NCBI RefSeq assembly: GCF_016446285.1
Contig: NZ_CP054140.1
Coordinates: forward strand, 2,275,501-2,339,500
Reading direction: 5' to 3'
Origin: Desulfobulbus oligotrophicus
GTDB taxonomy: Bacteria; Desulfobacterota; Desulfobulbia; Desulfobulbales; Desulfobulbaceae
Length of the DNA stretch: 64,000 bases
Shown in pieces: positions 17,824 to 27,412 of this stretch. A program made the position numbers and the translations under genes. The notes below the pieces were generated by a model. It had not been told where the DNA came from. It did not search any database and saw nothing but the letters and a program-made list of their open reading frames with translations. How positions within the stretch are numbered: the first letter of the stretch is position 1; each line of letters starts with the position of its first letter.

Positions 17824-19401
17824 TTAAACATTTGGTGTATCCGCCGGCTTGGGTTTGTTTGCAGGTATACGTCCAAAGACAGTGGTGATATCCAGCAGCC
17901 ATGATGCCACCGCGTCATTGATAAATCTTTGTGCACAACGCCATTGCCAGTTATTCTCTACTGTACCGGGGGTGTTGAGGCGGCAGTCATTGCCAAATCC
18001 GAGTACATCCTGCATCGGCAGGATAACCAGGTTTGCCGGAGATCCCATGGCCAGGTGGATCATGTCCTGGTGAAAAGAGCCGGCATGATCGTCAAATCGA
18101 TTAGCAAAACGTTTAGCCCTTTGTTTGCTGCTTTCAGGAACTTCAGGGTTGAGATACCAGCCGACGGCAGTGTCATTATCATGGGTACCAGTATAGACAA
18201 CACTGTTTTTTTCTATGTTATAGGGAAGATAACTGTTTTCCGGATCACCATCAAAGGCAAAGAGTAAAATTTTCATTCCCGGATAACTGAGGTTGTCACG
18301 AAGCTCGATCACATCTGGAGTAATGCTTCCCAGGTCTTCAGCTATAACCGACATCCCGTCAATCCGCTGTTGCATGGCTTCAAAAAATGCCTGGCCCGGA
18401 CCTGGTTGCCAACTCCCGTTTAATGCTGTGGGCTCGTGTGCAGGTACAGCCCAATACGCTGCAAATCCACGGAAATGATCGATTCTCAATGTGTCGACAA
18501 AACTGAAGTTGTGACGCAACCGCTGTTCCCACCAACCCCACAACCTGGCGACAAGAGAACGGTCATTGCTCTCCCACTGATATAAAGGATTTCCCCATCG
18601 TTGCCCGGTTTCGCTGAAGTAATCAGGTGGCACACCGGCCACAGAGGTTGGCTGACATGTTTCACGGTCAAGCTGAAACAGCTCCTGGTGACTCCAGACA
18701 TCGGCACTGTCAAGGGCAACATAAATAGGCAGATCACCTATCAGACGAATGCCTTCAGAGGTCGCATAGTCGCGGAGCTGTTGCCATTGGTTCCCAAAAA
18801 GATACTGCTCAAAGATAAGGTAATCGATGCTGCCTTTATATGCGTGGTCAATCTTGGCAAGTTCTTTGGATGAGCGGTGTCGAAACTGGTCCGGCCACAT
18901 GAACCACGGTGTGTCTCCCAAGTACCTTTTGAGTGTCAGAAACAAGCCGTAATCATGACACCATGGATGGTTTTCCGTGAACTCCTCTAAGCGGGTTCGA
19001 TTGGAAGGGGTGTTGATAAATCGTTCCCAGGCCAGGGCGAGAAGTTGTTTTTTGTATTGAGCAACGTTTTCATACTGAACAGTATATTCTGAAAAACGTG
19101 GTGGGTTGATTTCATCCTCCCGGAGCAACCCTGCCTGAACCAACAGGTCAATGCTGATGAGCAGTGGAGAGCAGGCAAAAGCAGAGGGGCTCATGTACGG
19201 CGAATTGCCCAGCAGTGGACTGGTCGGCCCAGCCGGTAGAATCTGCCACCAGCTTTGACCGCTTTGTTTGAGAAAATCGATGAATGTATACGCTGGTAAA
19301 CCGATGTCGCCGATCCCATGTTTTCCGGGCAAAGAGAAAAGAGGTAGCAGTATTCCACTTGATCTTTGTTGAAGAATGTTTACGTGTGATTGATCAGTCA
19401 T
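17824..19401 (-). CDS. malQ: 4-alpha-glucanotransferase
   Basis: This GH77 amylomaltase transfers alpha-1,4-glucan segments in glycogen or maltodextrin metabolism. The protein is 525 residues, the size of the compact bacterial type. It has RSSGILLPLFSLPGKHGIGD at the N-terminus, WWQILPAGPT, GNSPYMSPSAFA, and catalytic-region motifs LRIDHFRGFAAYW (nucleophile Asp), SVIAEDLGSITPDV (acid/base Glu) and YTGTHDNDTAVGWY (third Asp). It appears monocistronic; no other glycogen gene is in the window. It is divergent from rpoD across 191 bases. Confidence 0.95.
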   Translation of the reverse strand: MTDQSHVNILQQRSSGILLPLFSLPGKHGIGDIGLPAYTFIDFLKQSGQSWWQILPAGPTSPLLGNSPYMSPSAFACSPLLISIDLLVQAGLLREDEINPPRFSEYTVQYENVAQYKKQLLALAWERFINTPSNRTRLEEFTENHPWCHDYGLFLTLKRYLGDTPWFMWPDQFRHRSSKELAKIDHAYKGSIDYLIFEQYLFGNQWQQLRDYATSEGIRLIGDLPIYVALDSADVWSHQELFQLDRETCQPTSVAGVPPDYFSETGQRWGNPLYQWESNDRSLVARLWGWWEQRLRHNFSFVDTLRIDHFRGFAAYWAVPAHEPTALNGSWQPGPGQAFFEAMQQRIDGMSVIAEDLGSITPDVIELRDNLSYPGMKILLFAFDGDPENSYLPYNIEKNSVVYTGTHDNDTAVGWYLNPEVPESSKQRAKRFANRFDDHAGSFHQDMIHLAMGSPANLVILPMQDVLGFGNDCRLNTPGTVENNWQWRCAQRFINDAVASWLLDITTVFGRIPANKPKPADTPNV

Positions 19402-19592
19402 ACCTGTGTCCCAATGTAAAATAAGCCGTTTTTGGTGTGATTTTTTTTCTACCCCAACCCTGTCATGCTATAACAGGTACTTCTACTTAAATACACTCAT
19501 CAGTTGCTTTTTTGCTCGAAAAGAGTATCGTATAATATTTATTTTATCTCATAAAACTATCCTGTGCTTTTACACAAGAAAGGAGATGGCAG

Positions 19593-20912
19593 GTGCTTTC
19601 TGGTATAAAAAATGATCTTCTTGAAGCCGGTAAAGATGAAGGCTGCATCACCTTCCAACATTTAAACGAACTACTGCCTGACCAGATTAAGGACCCTGGT
19701 GCAATTGAAGAGCTCTTTGATTTTCTTGGAGAAAACAATATAGAGATTGTTACCCAGGAAGAGTCAGGAAAAAGAAAAACTCTTTCCGGCGAAGAGTGGA
19801 CCGGAAAAAAAATAGACGAAGAAGAGGTTGTTGTTGATGCTTTACCCGACAGTGAAGAGCACGAGTCGGAGGAAACCACTACAACCTATCTGCGTGAAAT
19901 GGGGCAGTTTGATCTGCTGACCCCGGAAGAAGAGGCAAAATATTCCAAAACCATCCGCGAAGGATTTAACGCCATAATTGAGGCTATCCGGGAGGACGCC
20001 TCAGACGCAACAGAGATTAAGATGCTCATCGAACGGATTGATCTCTGGCATCGGCGCGATCCCACTTTAAAGCCGAAGAAGCAACAGTTGAACTACATGC
20101 GGCACTGCGTGAGCAATGCTAATCGTAAGTACCCGGAAAAAAGGGAGTTGCTTGAACTGGTCACTAAAGTCGAAGCGTACAATCGATCGATTGATTTTGC
20201 AAAAGACTCGATGATTCGTGCCAATCTGAGGCTGGTTGTCTCTATTGCCAAACGATATATGCATCAGGGTTTGACGCTGGCCGACCTTATTCAGGAAGGC
20301 AATCTTGGTCTGATGAGGGCTGTTTTCCGGTTTGATTATAAAAAAGGGAATAAATTTTCCACCTATGCCTCCTGGTGGATACGCCAGGCGATCACCAGAG
20401 CTATTCTCGACAAAACCAGAACTATCCGATTGCCTGTGCATTTTTTAGAGCTGCGCAGTCAATTTTTTAAGGCCTTTTATTCGTTATTAAAAGAGTTAGG
20501 GCGCGAACCGACGCCGGTTGAGATTTCGAAAATAACCGATTTGCCAATGGACAAGATCCTGGCAATTCTTGAGGCCTCCAGGGAACCTATTTCACTGGAA
20601 ACCCCTGTAGGCGACGATGATTCAACACTTGGTGATTTTCTTGAAAATCAGGAGTCGGAATCACCCTATGATGCTGTGCAGAACAGAGAGTTGGCTCATA
20701 GGGTAACGGAAGTTTTGTCCACTCTGACCGATAGAGAGGAAAGGATCATCAGGTTACGGTTTGGTATTGGTGAGAAGGCTGAGTATACTCTCGAGGAGAT
20801 CGGTAAGCAGTTCAATGTTTCTCGAGAGCGGATTCGACAGATTGAAAAGAAAGCGCTCAATCGGTTACGGCACTCAAGCCGACGTGAAAAACTCCGTTAT
20901 TTCCTGGATTAA
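19593..20912 (+). CDS. rpoD: Primary sigma factor RpoD-like
   Basis: This is a sigma-70 factor of 439 residues. The start is GTG 19593 with AAGGAG 7 bases upstream. The N-terminus resembles region 1.1 (CITFQHLNELLPDQI and on). Region 1.2 (TTTYLREMGQFDLLTPEEE), 2 (RLVVSIAKRYMHQGLTLADL, then SWWIRQAITRAI), 3 (EISKITDLPMDKI) and 4 (LRFGIGEKAEYTLEEIGK, SRERIRQIEKKALNRLR) follow in order. The non-conserved insert between 1.2 and 2 is short. It is not next to dnaG as in many genomes, so a primary-like paralogue cannot be excluded. A strong terminator follows. Confidence 0.9.
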   Translation: MLSGIKNDLLEAGKDEGCITFQHLNELLPDQIKDPGAIEELFDFLGENNIEIVTQEESGKRKTLSGEEWTGKKIDEEEVVVDALPDSEEHESEETTTTYLREMGQFDLLTPEEEAKYSKTIREGFNAIIEAIREDASDATEIKMLIERIDLWHRRDPTLKPKKQQLNYMRHCVSNANRKYPEKRELLELVTKVEAYNRSIDFAKDSMIRANLRLVVSIAKRYMHQGLTLADLIQEGNLGLMRAVFRFDYKKGNKFSTYASWWIRQAITRAILDKTRTIRLPVHFLELRSQFFKAFYSLLKELGREPTPVEISKITDLPMDKILAILEASREPISLETPVGDDDSTLGDFLENQESESPYDAVQNRELAHRVTEVLSTLTDREERIIRLRFGIGEKAEYTLEEIGKQFNVSRERIRQIEKKALNRLRHSSRREKLRYFLD

Positions 20913-20935
20913 CAACCAATCTTTAAAGTAGACTT

Positions 20936-20975
20936 AAGCCCCTTTCTTTCAAAGCATAAGGGGCTTCTTTTTTTC
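20936..20975 (+). terminator. Terminator after rpoD
   Basis: AAGCCCCTT (20936-20944) pairs perfectly with AAGGGGCTT (20958-20966) over a 13-base loop. The T-rich tail CTTTTTTT follows. It separates rpoD from the menaquinone operon. Confidence 0.9.
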
Positions 20976-21000
20976 TAATAGAGCCCATAGCCCTCTTATT

Positions 21001-22095
21001 ATGGATACATATATTGAACAGGCAGGATTGAAATCAATCCTGCAAAAGGTCCGAGCAGGTGAACGTCTGACCATTGAAGATGGACGATCTCTCTATAATC
21101 ATCCGAATATACTCGCAGTTGGTTACTTGGCCAATATCGTACGAGAACAAAAAAACGGCAACCAGGCATTTTTTATCTACAACCAGCACATCAATTATTC
21201 AAATATCTGTACTAATCTCTGTAAATTCTGTGCCTTTGGTAAAGAAAAAGGAGATGCTCTTGCCTATGAGATGAGCGTTGAAGAAATCAAGGCAAAGGTC
21301 AGAGAAAGGCTGGATGAGCCCATCAATGAGATTCATATGGTGGGCGGTATCCATCCGGATCTTCCCTTTTCATACTATCTTGATGCCTTGCGCGGTATCA
21401 AGGAGGTAAGACCAGATGTTCATATCCAGGCTTTTACCTGTGTTGAGATTCATCATCTCGCTCAGTTGGCCGGTCAGTCAGTGCAACAGACCTTAAACGA
21501 TCTGGTTGACGCCGGACTTGGCTCTCTGCCGGGTGGTGGCGCTGAGGTGTTTAGCCCTCGCATCCGCCAGGCCACCTGTGAAAGAAAGCTTCCGGGAACA
21601 GGCTGGCTTGAAGTCGCTAAAATTGCCCATCAGCAGGGATTACGCACGAACGCCACCATGTTGTATGGTCACATTGAAACCATTGATGAACGCCTGGAAC
21701 ACCTTGATGCCCTGCGCCGCACTCAAGATGAAACCGGTGGGTTTCTTGCCTTCATTCCTCTGGCCTTTCATCCCAAAAATACCCAGCTAACGGAACATTC
21801 CGGTACCACAGGGATCAATGATCTGAAAAATATAGCTGTCAGTCGGTTGATGCTGGACAATTTTCCTCATATCAAAGCCTACTGGGTGATGATTGGCCCT
21901 AAGTTGGCCCAGGTGGCACTTTCCTTTGGGGCTGATGACATGGATGGGACAGTCAAAGAGGAGGTGATCACCCATATGGCCGGCGCTGAAACTGCCCAGG
22001 CATTAGGGCACAAAACTCTGATTCGACTTATTCAAGAGGCCGGCCGGCAGCCGGTACAACGAGATACCCTTTACAACATCCTGGCAACCTACTGA
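21001..22095 (+). CDS. mqnE: Aminofutalosine synthase
   Basis: This radical SAM enzyme joins 3-[(1-carboxyvinyl)oxy]benzoate to the SAM-derived adenosyl radical, the second step of the futalosine menaquinone pathway. The 364-residue protein has the Fe-S motif CTNLCKFC (CX3CX2C) in YNQHINYSNICTNLCKFCAF, a glycine-rich LPGGGAEVFSPRIR, and the MqnE-type C-terminal motif GADDMDGTVKEEVITHMAGA. No strong ribosome site precedes the ATG. It is the first gene of the mqn operon, 26 bases beyond the rpoD terminator. The stop overlaps the mqnC start. Confidence 0.95.
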   Translation: MDTYIEQAGLKSILQKVRAGERLTIEDGRSLYNHPNILAVGYLANIVREQKNGNQAFFIYNQHINYSNICTNLCKFCAFGKEKGDALAYEMSVEEIKAKVRERLDEPINEIHMVGGIHPDLPFSYYLDALRGIKEVRPDVHIQAFTCVEIHHLAQLAGQSVQQTLNDLVDAGLGSLPGGGAEVFSPRIRQATCERKLPGTGWLEVAKIAHQQGLRTNATMLYGHIETIDERLEHLDALRRTQDETGGFLAFIPLAFHPKNTQLTEHSGTTGINDLKNIAVSRLMLDNFPHIKAYWVMIGPKLAQVALSFGADDMDGTVKEEVITHMAGAETAQALGHKTLIRLIQEAGRQPVQRDTLYNILATY

Positions 22096-23162
22096 TGACT
22101 CTTCAGAAAATCATCGCCACCATTGAAGATGGTGAGCGTTTAACAGGGTCTGATTTTCTTCAGCTTGAACAGAAAGCAAGCGTCCATCAACTTGCTTTTC
22201 TGGCGCATGCAGTTCGAATGCGCTTACATCCTGCTCCAACCGTGACCTATGTTATTGACCGAAACATCAACTACACAGATATCTGTATCTCTGCCTGTAA
22301 GTTTTGTGCTTTTTTTAAAAGTCCGGAACAAAACAACGGACAGGTGTTATCGCAAGAGACCTTAGCTCAGAAAATAGCTGAAACCCAGAATGTCGGCGGC
22401 ACGCAGATCCTGCTCCAGGGCGGGTTGCATCCGGATAAGCCTCTGGAGTTTTATGAGGACATGCTTCGGTTTATAAAGACAACCGGCATCCATATTCACG
22501 GATTCTCTCCACCGGAAATCGTCCACTTCAGCAAGCTGTCGGGTTTAACCATCAGAAAGGTCCTGCAGCGACTGATAGCTGCCGGCCTTGATTCCATCCC
22601 CGGTGGTGGTGCGGAAATTTTAAATAATCGGGTGCGTAAAGAGTTGGCGCCAAACAAATGTGATGCCGACCAGTGGATCGAAGTGATGGATACTGCGCAT
22701 CATCTTGGTCTCCGCACGACTGCTACCATGATGTTTGGTCATATCGAGACTGTAGAGGAGCGGCTTGAACACCTTCAGAGGGTTCGGGATCTTCAGGATC
22801 GGACCGGCGGTTTTACAGCCTTTATTCCCTGGCCTTTTCAACCGGATCATACCCCATTGGCTGCTGCACGTAAGATCGAGAAAACAACGGCTATCAACTA
22901 CCTCCGTATGCTGGCTCTGAGCCGGATTTTTCTGGACAATGTTCCTAACGTACAGGCGTCCTGGGTAACCCAGGGCCCGAAAATAGCACAGTTGTCTCTT
23001 TTTTTCGGTGCCAATGATTTTGGTTCAACCATGATAGAAGAAAATGTGGTGGCTGCAACCGGGGTACGGTTTCGTCTTTCTGAAGCAACAATCAGACAAC
23101 TGATAACAGATGCCGGTTTTCAACCCCAACAGCGGTTGATGGATTACACACCAGTCCAATGA
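22095..23162 (+). CDS. mqnC: Cyclic dehypoxanthinyl futalosine synthase
   Basis: This radical SAM enzyme cyclises dehypoxanthine futalosine in the futalosine pathway. The 355-residue protein has CX3CX2C in ICISACKFCAFF, the SIPGGGAEIL motif and the MqnC-type GANDFGSTMIEENVVAATGV. It is a paralogue of the upstream MqnE (both carry GHIETxxERLEHL), yet its C-terminal motif separates it. The ATG overlaps the mqnE stop by one base and the end overlaps the next gene by 4, so translation is coupled. Confidence 0.95.
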   Translation: MTLQKIIATIEDGERLTGSDFLQLEQKASVHQLAFLAHAVRMRLHPAPTVTYVIDRNINYTDICISACKFCAFFKSPEQNNGQVLSQETLAQKIAETQNVGGTQILLQGGLHPDKPLEFYEDMLRFIKTTGIHIHGFSPPEIVHFSKLSGLTIRKVLQRLIAAGLDSIPGGGAEILNNRVRKELAPNKCDADQWIEVMDTAHHLGLRTTATMMFGHIETVEERLEHLQRVRDLQDRTGGFTAFIPWPFQPDHTPLAAARKIEKTTAINYLRMLALSRIFLDNVPNVQASWVTQGPKIAQLSLFFGANDFGSTMIEENVVAATGVRFRLSEATIRQLITDAGFQPQQRLMDYTPVQ

Positions 23163-24385
23163 CTGTTGACAGACCAACTATCCATACGGCCGACTGGGTC
23201 GTTCCGGTCAGTTGTCCGCCACTGAAAAACGGCGGTATCGTCCTCATCGAGAAGACTATAGCAGCAGTTGGTGAGGCAGCCCGACTGCAGCAGCTGTATC
23301 CGGGAGCTCAGATAAAAGATCATCCGCAGTCTCTTCTGACCCCGGCTCTGGTTAACGGGCATATTCATCTCGAACTTTCCCATTTACAGGCGTTGACAAA
23401 GACGTCGCCTGTCACGAGTTTCACCGGATGGATCACCGACCTGCTTGCCTTGCGTGACGAACTGGGAGCGGACGGTGAATCTGTCAGATCGGTGGCGCAG
23501 GAAACAGCCATTACCCAGTACCGGCTTGGTGTTGAAGTGATAGTTGATGTCGGCAACACCATGATTGGCCACAACCTGTTGGAAATCTTCCCGGGGACGC
23601 TGCTCCCGTTTAAGGAATATCTGGGGCTTGCTGCATCTACATTTGAGAAAACACACCACCGCCTGCAGCAAGAACCAGCCTCAGTTCGCTGTTCAGCACA
23701 TGCCCCATATTCAACGCATCCTCGTTTACTCCAACGTATAAAGGCAAGGGCAAACGAACTTGGACATATTTTCCCCATTCATGTGGCAGAACCGGTTGCT
23801 GAAGGAGAGATGATCCGGGAGGGGAGGGGGGAGATGGTTGATTTCATTCGTCAGCGTGGCTTCTGGGACCATTCATTTCAGCCGAGAGGACAAGGTGGTT
23901 CCATCAACTATCTGTATGATCTCGGTGTGCTGGATGAGCAGACGTTATGTGTGCATTCGATTCACGTATCGGATGAGGAGATGCATATATTTGCCGGCCA
24001 GGGCGTTAAGATCTGCCTGTGTCCAGGGAGTAATCAGTTTTTGCATACCGGCACAGCTCCACTGCCACGTTACCTAGACCATGGCATCCTGCCTGCACTT
24101 GGTACAGATAGTCTGGCCAGTAACCCTGCCCTCTCTCTCTGGCGAGAGATGAGGATTCTTGCGCAGACATTTCCTGAAGTTGAACACGCTGCTCTTTTCC
24201 GCATGGCCACCCTGGGTGGAGCTGAAGCCGTGGGAATGGCTCGTTATTTCGGATCTCTGGAGCCGGGAAAAAGTGGCAATGTGTTAAAGATCCCTCTGCG
24301 TGAAGAGCTGACCACCGCAGAGCAGGTGTATCACCATTTGGTGCAAAAGGGGGAGGAAGTGCCTCCTCAACGATTGATACAGTGA
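23159..24385 (+). CDS. Aminofutalosine deaminase-like amidohydrolase (MqnX type)
   Basis: This is a 408-residue metal-dependent hydrolase of the TRZ/SsnA/MtaD group. Metal-site motifs are seen: LVNGHIHLELSH (HxH), FPIHVAEP, CVHSIHVS and ALGTDSLASNP (Asp). Inside the mqn operon the likely reaction is deamination of 6-amino-6-deoxyfutalosine to futalosine, as shown for MqnX-type enzymes. Some organisms bypass this step, so its presence suggests the deaminase branch. It begins in the end of mqnC. Substrate assignment rests on context. Confidence 0.8.
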   Translation: MTVDRPTIHTADWVVPVSCPPLKNGGIVLIEKTIAAVGEAARLQQLYPGAQIKDHPQSLLTPALVNGHIHLELSHLQALTKTSPVTSFTGWITDLLALRDELGADGESVRSVAQETAITQYRLGVEVIVDVGNTMIGHNLLEIFPGTLLPFKEYLGLAASTFEKTHHRLQQEPASVRCSAHAPYSTHPRLLQRIKARANELGHIFPIHVAEPVAEGEMIREGRGEMVDFIRQRGFWDHSFQPRGQGGSINYLYDLGVLDEQTLCVHSIHVSDEEMHIFAGQGVKICLCPGSNQFLHTGTAPLPRYLDHGILPALGTDSLASNPALSLWREMRILAQTFPEVEHAALFRMATLGGAEAVGMARYFGSLEPGKSGNVLKIPLREELTTAEQVYHHLVQKGEEVPPQRLIQ

Positions 24386-24396
24386 GGCGTAAACAT

Positions 24397-25221
24397 ATGA
24401 TACGGATTGGCATGGTGAACTACATCAATACAGCGCCGATTTATGAAGTGTGGAAAGAGCGCACAATGCCTGCTGAATGGGTCATGGTTGAAGGGCAGCC
24501 GAGTCAGTTGAATACCATGTTGGCCAATGATCAGATTGATATGGGGTTTGTCTCATCCTATGCCTATGCCATTCAGCCCGAACGGTATCAGATTCTGGCG
24601 GATCTGTCTATCAGCGCCACCGGGCCGGTTGGTTCAGTGTTTCTTTTTTCACATCTTCCTCCGGAAGAGCTTGACGGCAAATTAGTTAAATTAACCGCCC
24701 AATCCGATACATCCATCCGACTGGTCATGATCATCCTTGAAGAGTTTTATGGGGTGAAACCACGGTATGAAACAGGTGAGGTGTATGGCCCAACAGTGCA
24801 GAAAGACAAGGTAAGCGCTGTTTTGGCCATCGGTGATGATGCTCTTCGTCTTCGTGCAGAGAAGCAGTATCCCCTGCATCTTGATTTAGGTGAGATGTGG
24901 CATAAGCGGACAGGCTTGCCATTTGTGTTTTCAGTCTGCGCTGTTCGCGAGGCCTTTCTTCGTGAACAGCCTGCAGCTGCTCGGGCTATCCGCAAAGCTT
25001 TGGTTGACTGTCGGCAGCAGGGAACTGTACAGATGGCAGATATTTGTGAGAGAGTGGCCCGGCGTATTCCCATGGACTGTGAGACGTGCTCCCGGTATCT
25101 TATGGGCATAGAACATGATCTTTCAGCGGTGAAGTTGCAGGCACTCGAACAGTTTTTTCAATATATGGTTGATCGCGGTGAAGTTCCTGCCAGTGCTTTA
25201 CCTCTGAAAATTTTTGAATAA
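24397..25221 (+). CDS. mqnA: Chorismate dehydratase
   Basis: This enzyme removes water from chorismate to give 3-[(1-carboxyvinyl)oxy]benzoate, the first futalosine-pathway step. The start at 24397 (MIRIGMVNYINTAPIYEVW) is typical of MqnA, and GAGG lies 8 bases upstream. An in-frame GTG at 24382 overlaps the previous stop. At 274 residues it matches the periplasmic-binding-protein fold family. Diagnostic segments are the N-terminal NYINTAPI, GQPSQLNTML and DMGFVSSYAYA. It carries no signal peptide, so it is cytoplasmic. Confidence 0.94.
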   Translation: MIRIGMVNYINTAPIYEVWKERTMPAEWVMVEGQPSQLNTMLANDQIDMGFVSSYAYAIQPERYQILADLSISATGPVGSVFLFSHLPPEELDGKLVKLTAQSDTSIRLVMIILEEFYGVKPRYETGEVYGPTVQKDKVSAVLAIGDDALRLRAEKQYPLHLDLGEMWHKRTGLPFVFSVCAVREAFLREQPAAARAIRKALVDCRQQGTVQMADICERVARRIPMDCETCSRYLMGIEHDLSAVKLQALEQFFQYMVDRGEVPASALPLKIFE

Positions 25222-25247
25222 TCTTTGATACAAGTTTACAGCACACT

Positions 25248-25973
25248 ATGCCCCGGATGGACAATGAATCTCCAGAGGATAAAAAACAGTTTGTCAAAAC
25301 TAAATTCGCTGCAATCAGCGGTCGGTACGACCTTCTCAACTCTCTGTTATCTTTACAGATTGATCGATACTGGCGATGGCGGACCACACGTTTGCTGCGA
25401 TCTTTTCCTGATGGCTGGATCCTTGATCTCTGCGCCGGAACCCTGCCGCTCTCCCTTGAGCTAACGCGGCAATCTTCACAAAGATCTGTGTTAGCCGTTG
25501 ATTTTTGTGAGGATATGGTACGGTCAGGTATTGCAAGCCTGCCCAACGATGATCGGGCAGGCCGTATTTTTCCAACTTGTGGTGATGGCGAGCTCATCCC
25601 TGCACCAGCCAATGTTTTCTGGGGATGCACGGTTGCCTTTGGTGTGCGTAACCTTGCCAATGTCATTCAGGGATTACGGGAAATGCACCGTGTTCTGAAG
25701 CCTGGTGGTAAACTGCTTATTCTGGAGTTCTCTCGCCCGACCAATGTGGTGATTAAACCGATATATACTTTTTATTTAAACAGGGTCCTGCCCGCAGTGG
25801 CTGGTTTAATTTCCGGTGATAAAGAGGCGTATCAGTATCTTGCCTCTTCAATCGCAGCTTTTTATGAGCCGCAAGAGTTGTTAGCCATGATGCGGGAAGC
25901 CGGCTTTGTGCAGATAGAAAGAAAACCCCTTACCTTTGGTATTGTTTCAATTTATATAGGGGTCAAAGAATGA
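25248..25973 (+). CDS. menG: Demethylmenaquinone C-methyltransferase (UbiE/MenG family)
   Basis: This SAM-dependent methyltransferase methylates the naphthoquinone ring in the final menaquinone step. The protein is 241 residues. It shows the family N-terminus (FAAISGRYDLLNSLLSLQID), SAM-binding ILDLCAGTLPLSLEL, TVAFGVRNLANV and KLLILEFSRP, which are UbiE signatures. A few positions of the glycine-rich loop differ from the commonest DVAGGTGD form. It overlaps the ubiX start by 4 bases. An alternative start at 25257 would remove three residues. Confidence 0.92.
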   Translation: MPRMDNESPEDKKQFVKTKFAAISGRYDLLNSLLSLQIDRYWRWRTTRLLRSFPDGWILDLCAGTLPLSLELTRQSSQRSVLAVDFCEDMVRSGIASLPNDDRAGRIFPTCGDGELIPAPANVFWGCTVAFGVRNLANVIQGLREMHRVLKPGGKLLILEFSRPTNVVIKPIYTFYLNRVLPAVAGLISGDKEAYQYLASSIAAFYEPQELLAMMREAGFVQIERKPLTFGIVSIYIGVKE

Positions 25974-26551
25974 CCGCAGATAAACGTCCACGCATCATTC
26001 TCGGCATTACCGGTGCAACCGGTATGCTGTACCTACCGCCGTTTTTGCGGTTATTAGCTGCGCAACAGGTGGAAGTACACGGCATTGTTTCTGAGGCCGG
26101 CCGTAAAGTGTTGCAGTTTGAGCTCGGAGTGCAGCCTGAACATCTAGCGCCGGTGTCCCGGTGGTTTAGCCACGATGATTTTTTTGCTCCTCCGGCATCC
26201 GGCTCCTCTCTGTATGATGCCATGGTTGTTTTACCATGCAGTATGGGCAGCCTGGCAGCCATTGCAAGAGGATACTGTGCAAACTTATTGCACCGTTGTG
26301 CAGATGTCACCCTCAAGGAACGGCGACCTCTGCTGCTGGCCGTACGGGAAACCCCATTGAACCGGACCCATCTCAGCAATATGCTGGCCGCTCACGATGC
26401 CGGCGCTACAATCTGTCCGCCCATGCCGTCGTTTTATCATTCCCCCCAAACTCTTGAAGATCTGGCCAGACACTTCGGAGCCCGACTCTGTGATCTTCTT
26501 GGTGTTTCTGTTGATGAAACTGAAGTAAAACGCTGGGCTCAAGAGGGATGA
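25970..26551 (+). CDS. ubiX: UbiX-family flavin prenyltransferase
   Basis: The enzyme builds the prenylated FMN cofactor used by UbiD-type decarboxylases. The protein is 193 residues with GITGATG near the N-terminus (FMN phosphate site), LPCSMGSLAAIARGYCANLLHRCADV (CSMxTxAxIxxG-like) and RPLLLAVRETPLN, all UbiX motifs. In the operon it would serve a UbiD homologue acting on the prenylated naphthoate of the futalosine pathway, but no ubiD is in the window. It overlaps both neighbours by 4 bases. Confidence 0.93.
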   Translation: MTADKRPRIILGITGATGMLYLPPFLRLLAAQQVEVHGIVSEAGRKVLQFELGVQPEHLAPVSRWFSHDDFFAPPASGSSLYDAMVVLPCSMGSLAAIARGYCANLLHRCADVTLKERRPLLLAVRETPLNRTHLSNMLAAHDAGATICPPMPSFYHSPQTLEDLARHFGARLCDLLGVSVDETEVKRWAQEG

Positions 26552-27408
26552 ATATGTGGAGAAAAATTGTCATTCTGCTTGAGATGATCAAGTTCGAGCA
26601 TACTGTTTTTGCCATGCCTTTTGCACTGATGGGCGCCTTTCTTGCCCAACGTGGTATGCCCACCTTGTATACATTTTTCTGGGTTATTGCGGCAATGGTT
26701 GGTGCCCGGACCTGTGCCATGGGGTTTAATCGAATAGTCGACCGACGTTTTGATGCTGCCAACCCCAGGACCGCTGACCGAGCATTGCCGGCAGGGCAGG
26801 TGAGTCTTTCTGCATCGTGGGCGATGGTCACCTTGGCAGGAACACTGTTTTTTTTCGCCTGTTTTATGCTCAACCCACTGGCCCTGGCCATAGCACCTTT
26901 TGCACTGGGGCTGACTTTATTCTACTCGTTAACCAAACGTTTCACCTGGTTATGCCATGTCGTGCTCGGTGTTGCACTTGCCTTTTCACCGCTGGGCGGC
27001 TGGATTGCCGTTGCCGCGAGCTTTGATGCTTACCCATGGGTACTTTCCCTTGGAGTACTCTTTTGGGTAGCTGGTTTTGATTGTATCTACGCCTGCCTTG
27101 ATACGGAATTTGATCGGAAAACAGGGCTGTTCTCAATGCCGGCAATTTTCGGTCGGCGGAACAGCTTTCGCATCGCAGTCATCTTTCATGCTTTTGCCTT
27201 TCTCCTCTTCACACTGGTCGGCATGCAGATGCAATTAAACTTCTGGTATTATTCCGGCATTATCATTACAGGTTTTGCCTTATTTTATCAGCATCTTATT
27301 GTTAATCCCAGGGATCTGACGCGTATTCAGCAATCTTTTTTTTCAATGAACGGTCTGATTGCCTTAACCCTCTTTTTTGCCACCTGGTTATCGCTGGCGA
27401 CTGATTGA
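26548..27408 (+). CDS. ubiA: UbiA-family prenyltransferase, probably MqnP
   Basis: This is an integral membrane prenyltransferase of 286 residues with about eight transmembrane segments. The first Asp-rich motif is NRIVDRRFDAANPRT and the second is CLDTEFDRKTGLFSMP; both bind the prenyl diphosphate through Mg. The MqnP type prenylates 1,4-dihydroxy-6-naphthoate, and position in the mqn operon makes that the likely role. Sequence alone also fits 4-hydroxybenzoate prenyltransferase. It starts within the ubiX end. Confidence 0.9.
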   Translation: MNMWRKIVILLEMIKFEHTVFAMPFALMGAFLAQRGMPTLYTFFWVIAAMVGARTCAMGFNRIVDRRFDAANPRTADRALPAGQVSLSASWAMVTLAGTLFFFACFMLNPLALAIAPFALGLTLFYSLTKRFTWLCHVVLGVALAFSPLGGWIAVAASFDAYPWVLSLGVLFWVAGFDCIYACLDTEFDRKTGLFSMPAIFGRRNSFRIAVIFHAFAFLLFTLVGMQMQLNFWYYSGIIITGFALFYQHLIVNPRDLTRIQQSFFSMNGLIALTLFFATWLSLATD

Positions 27409-27412
27409 CGGC

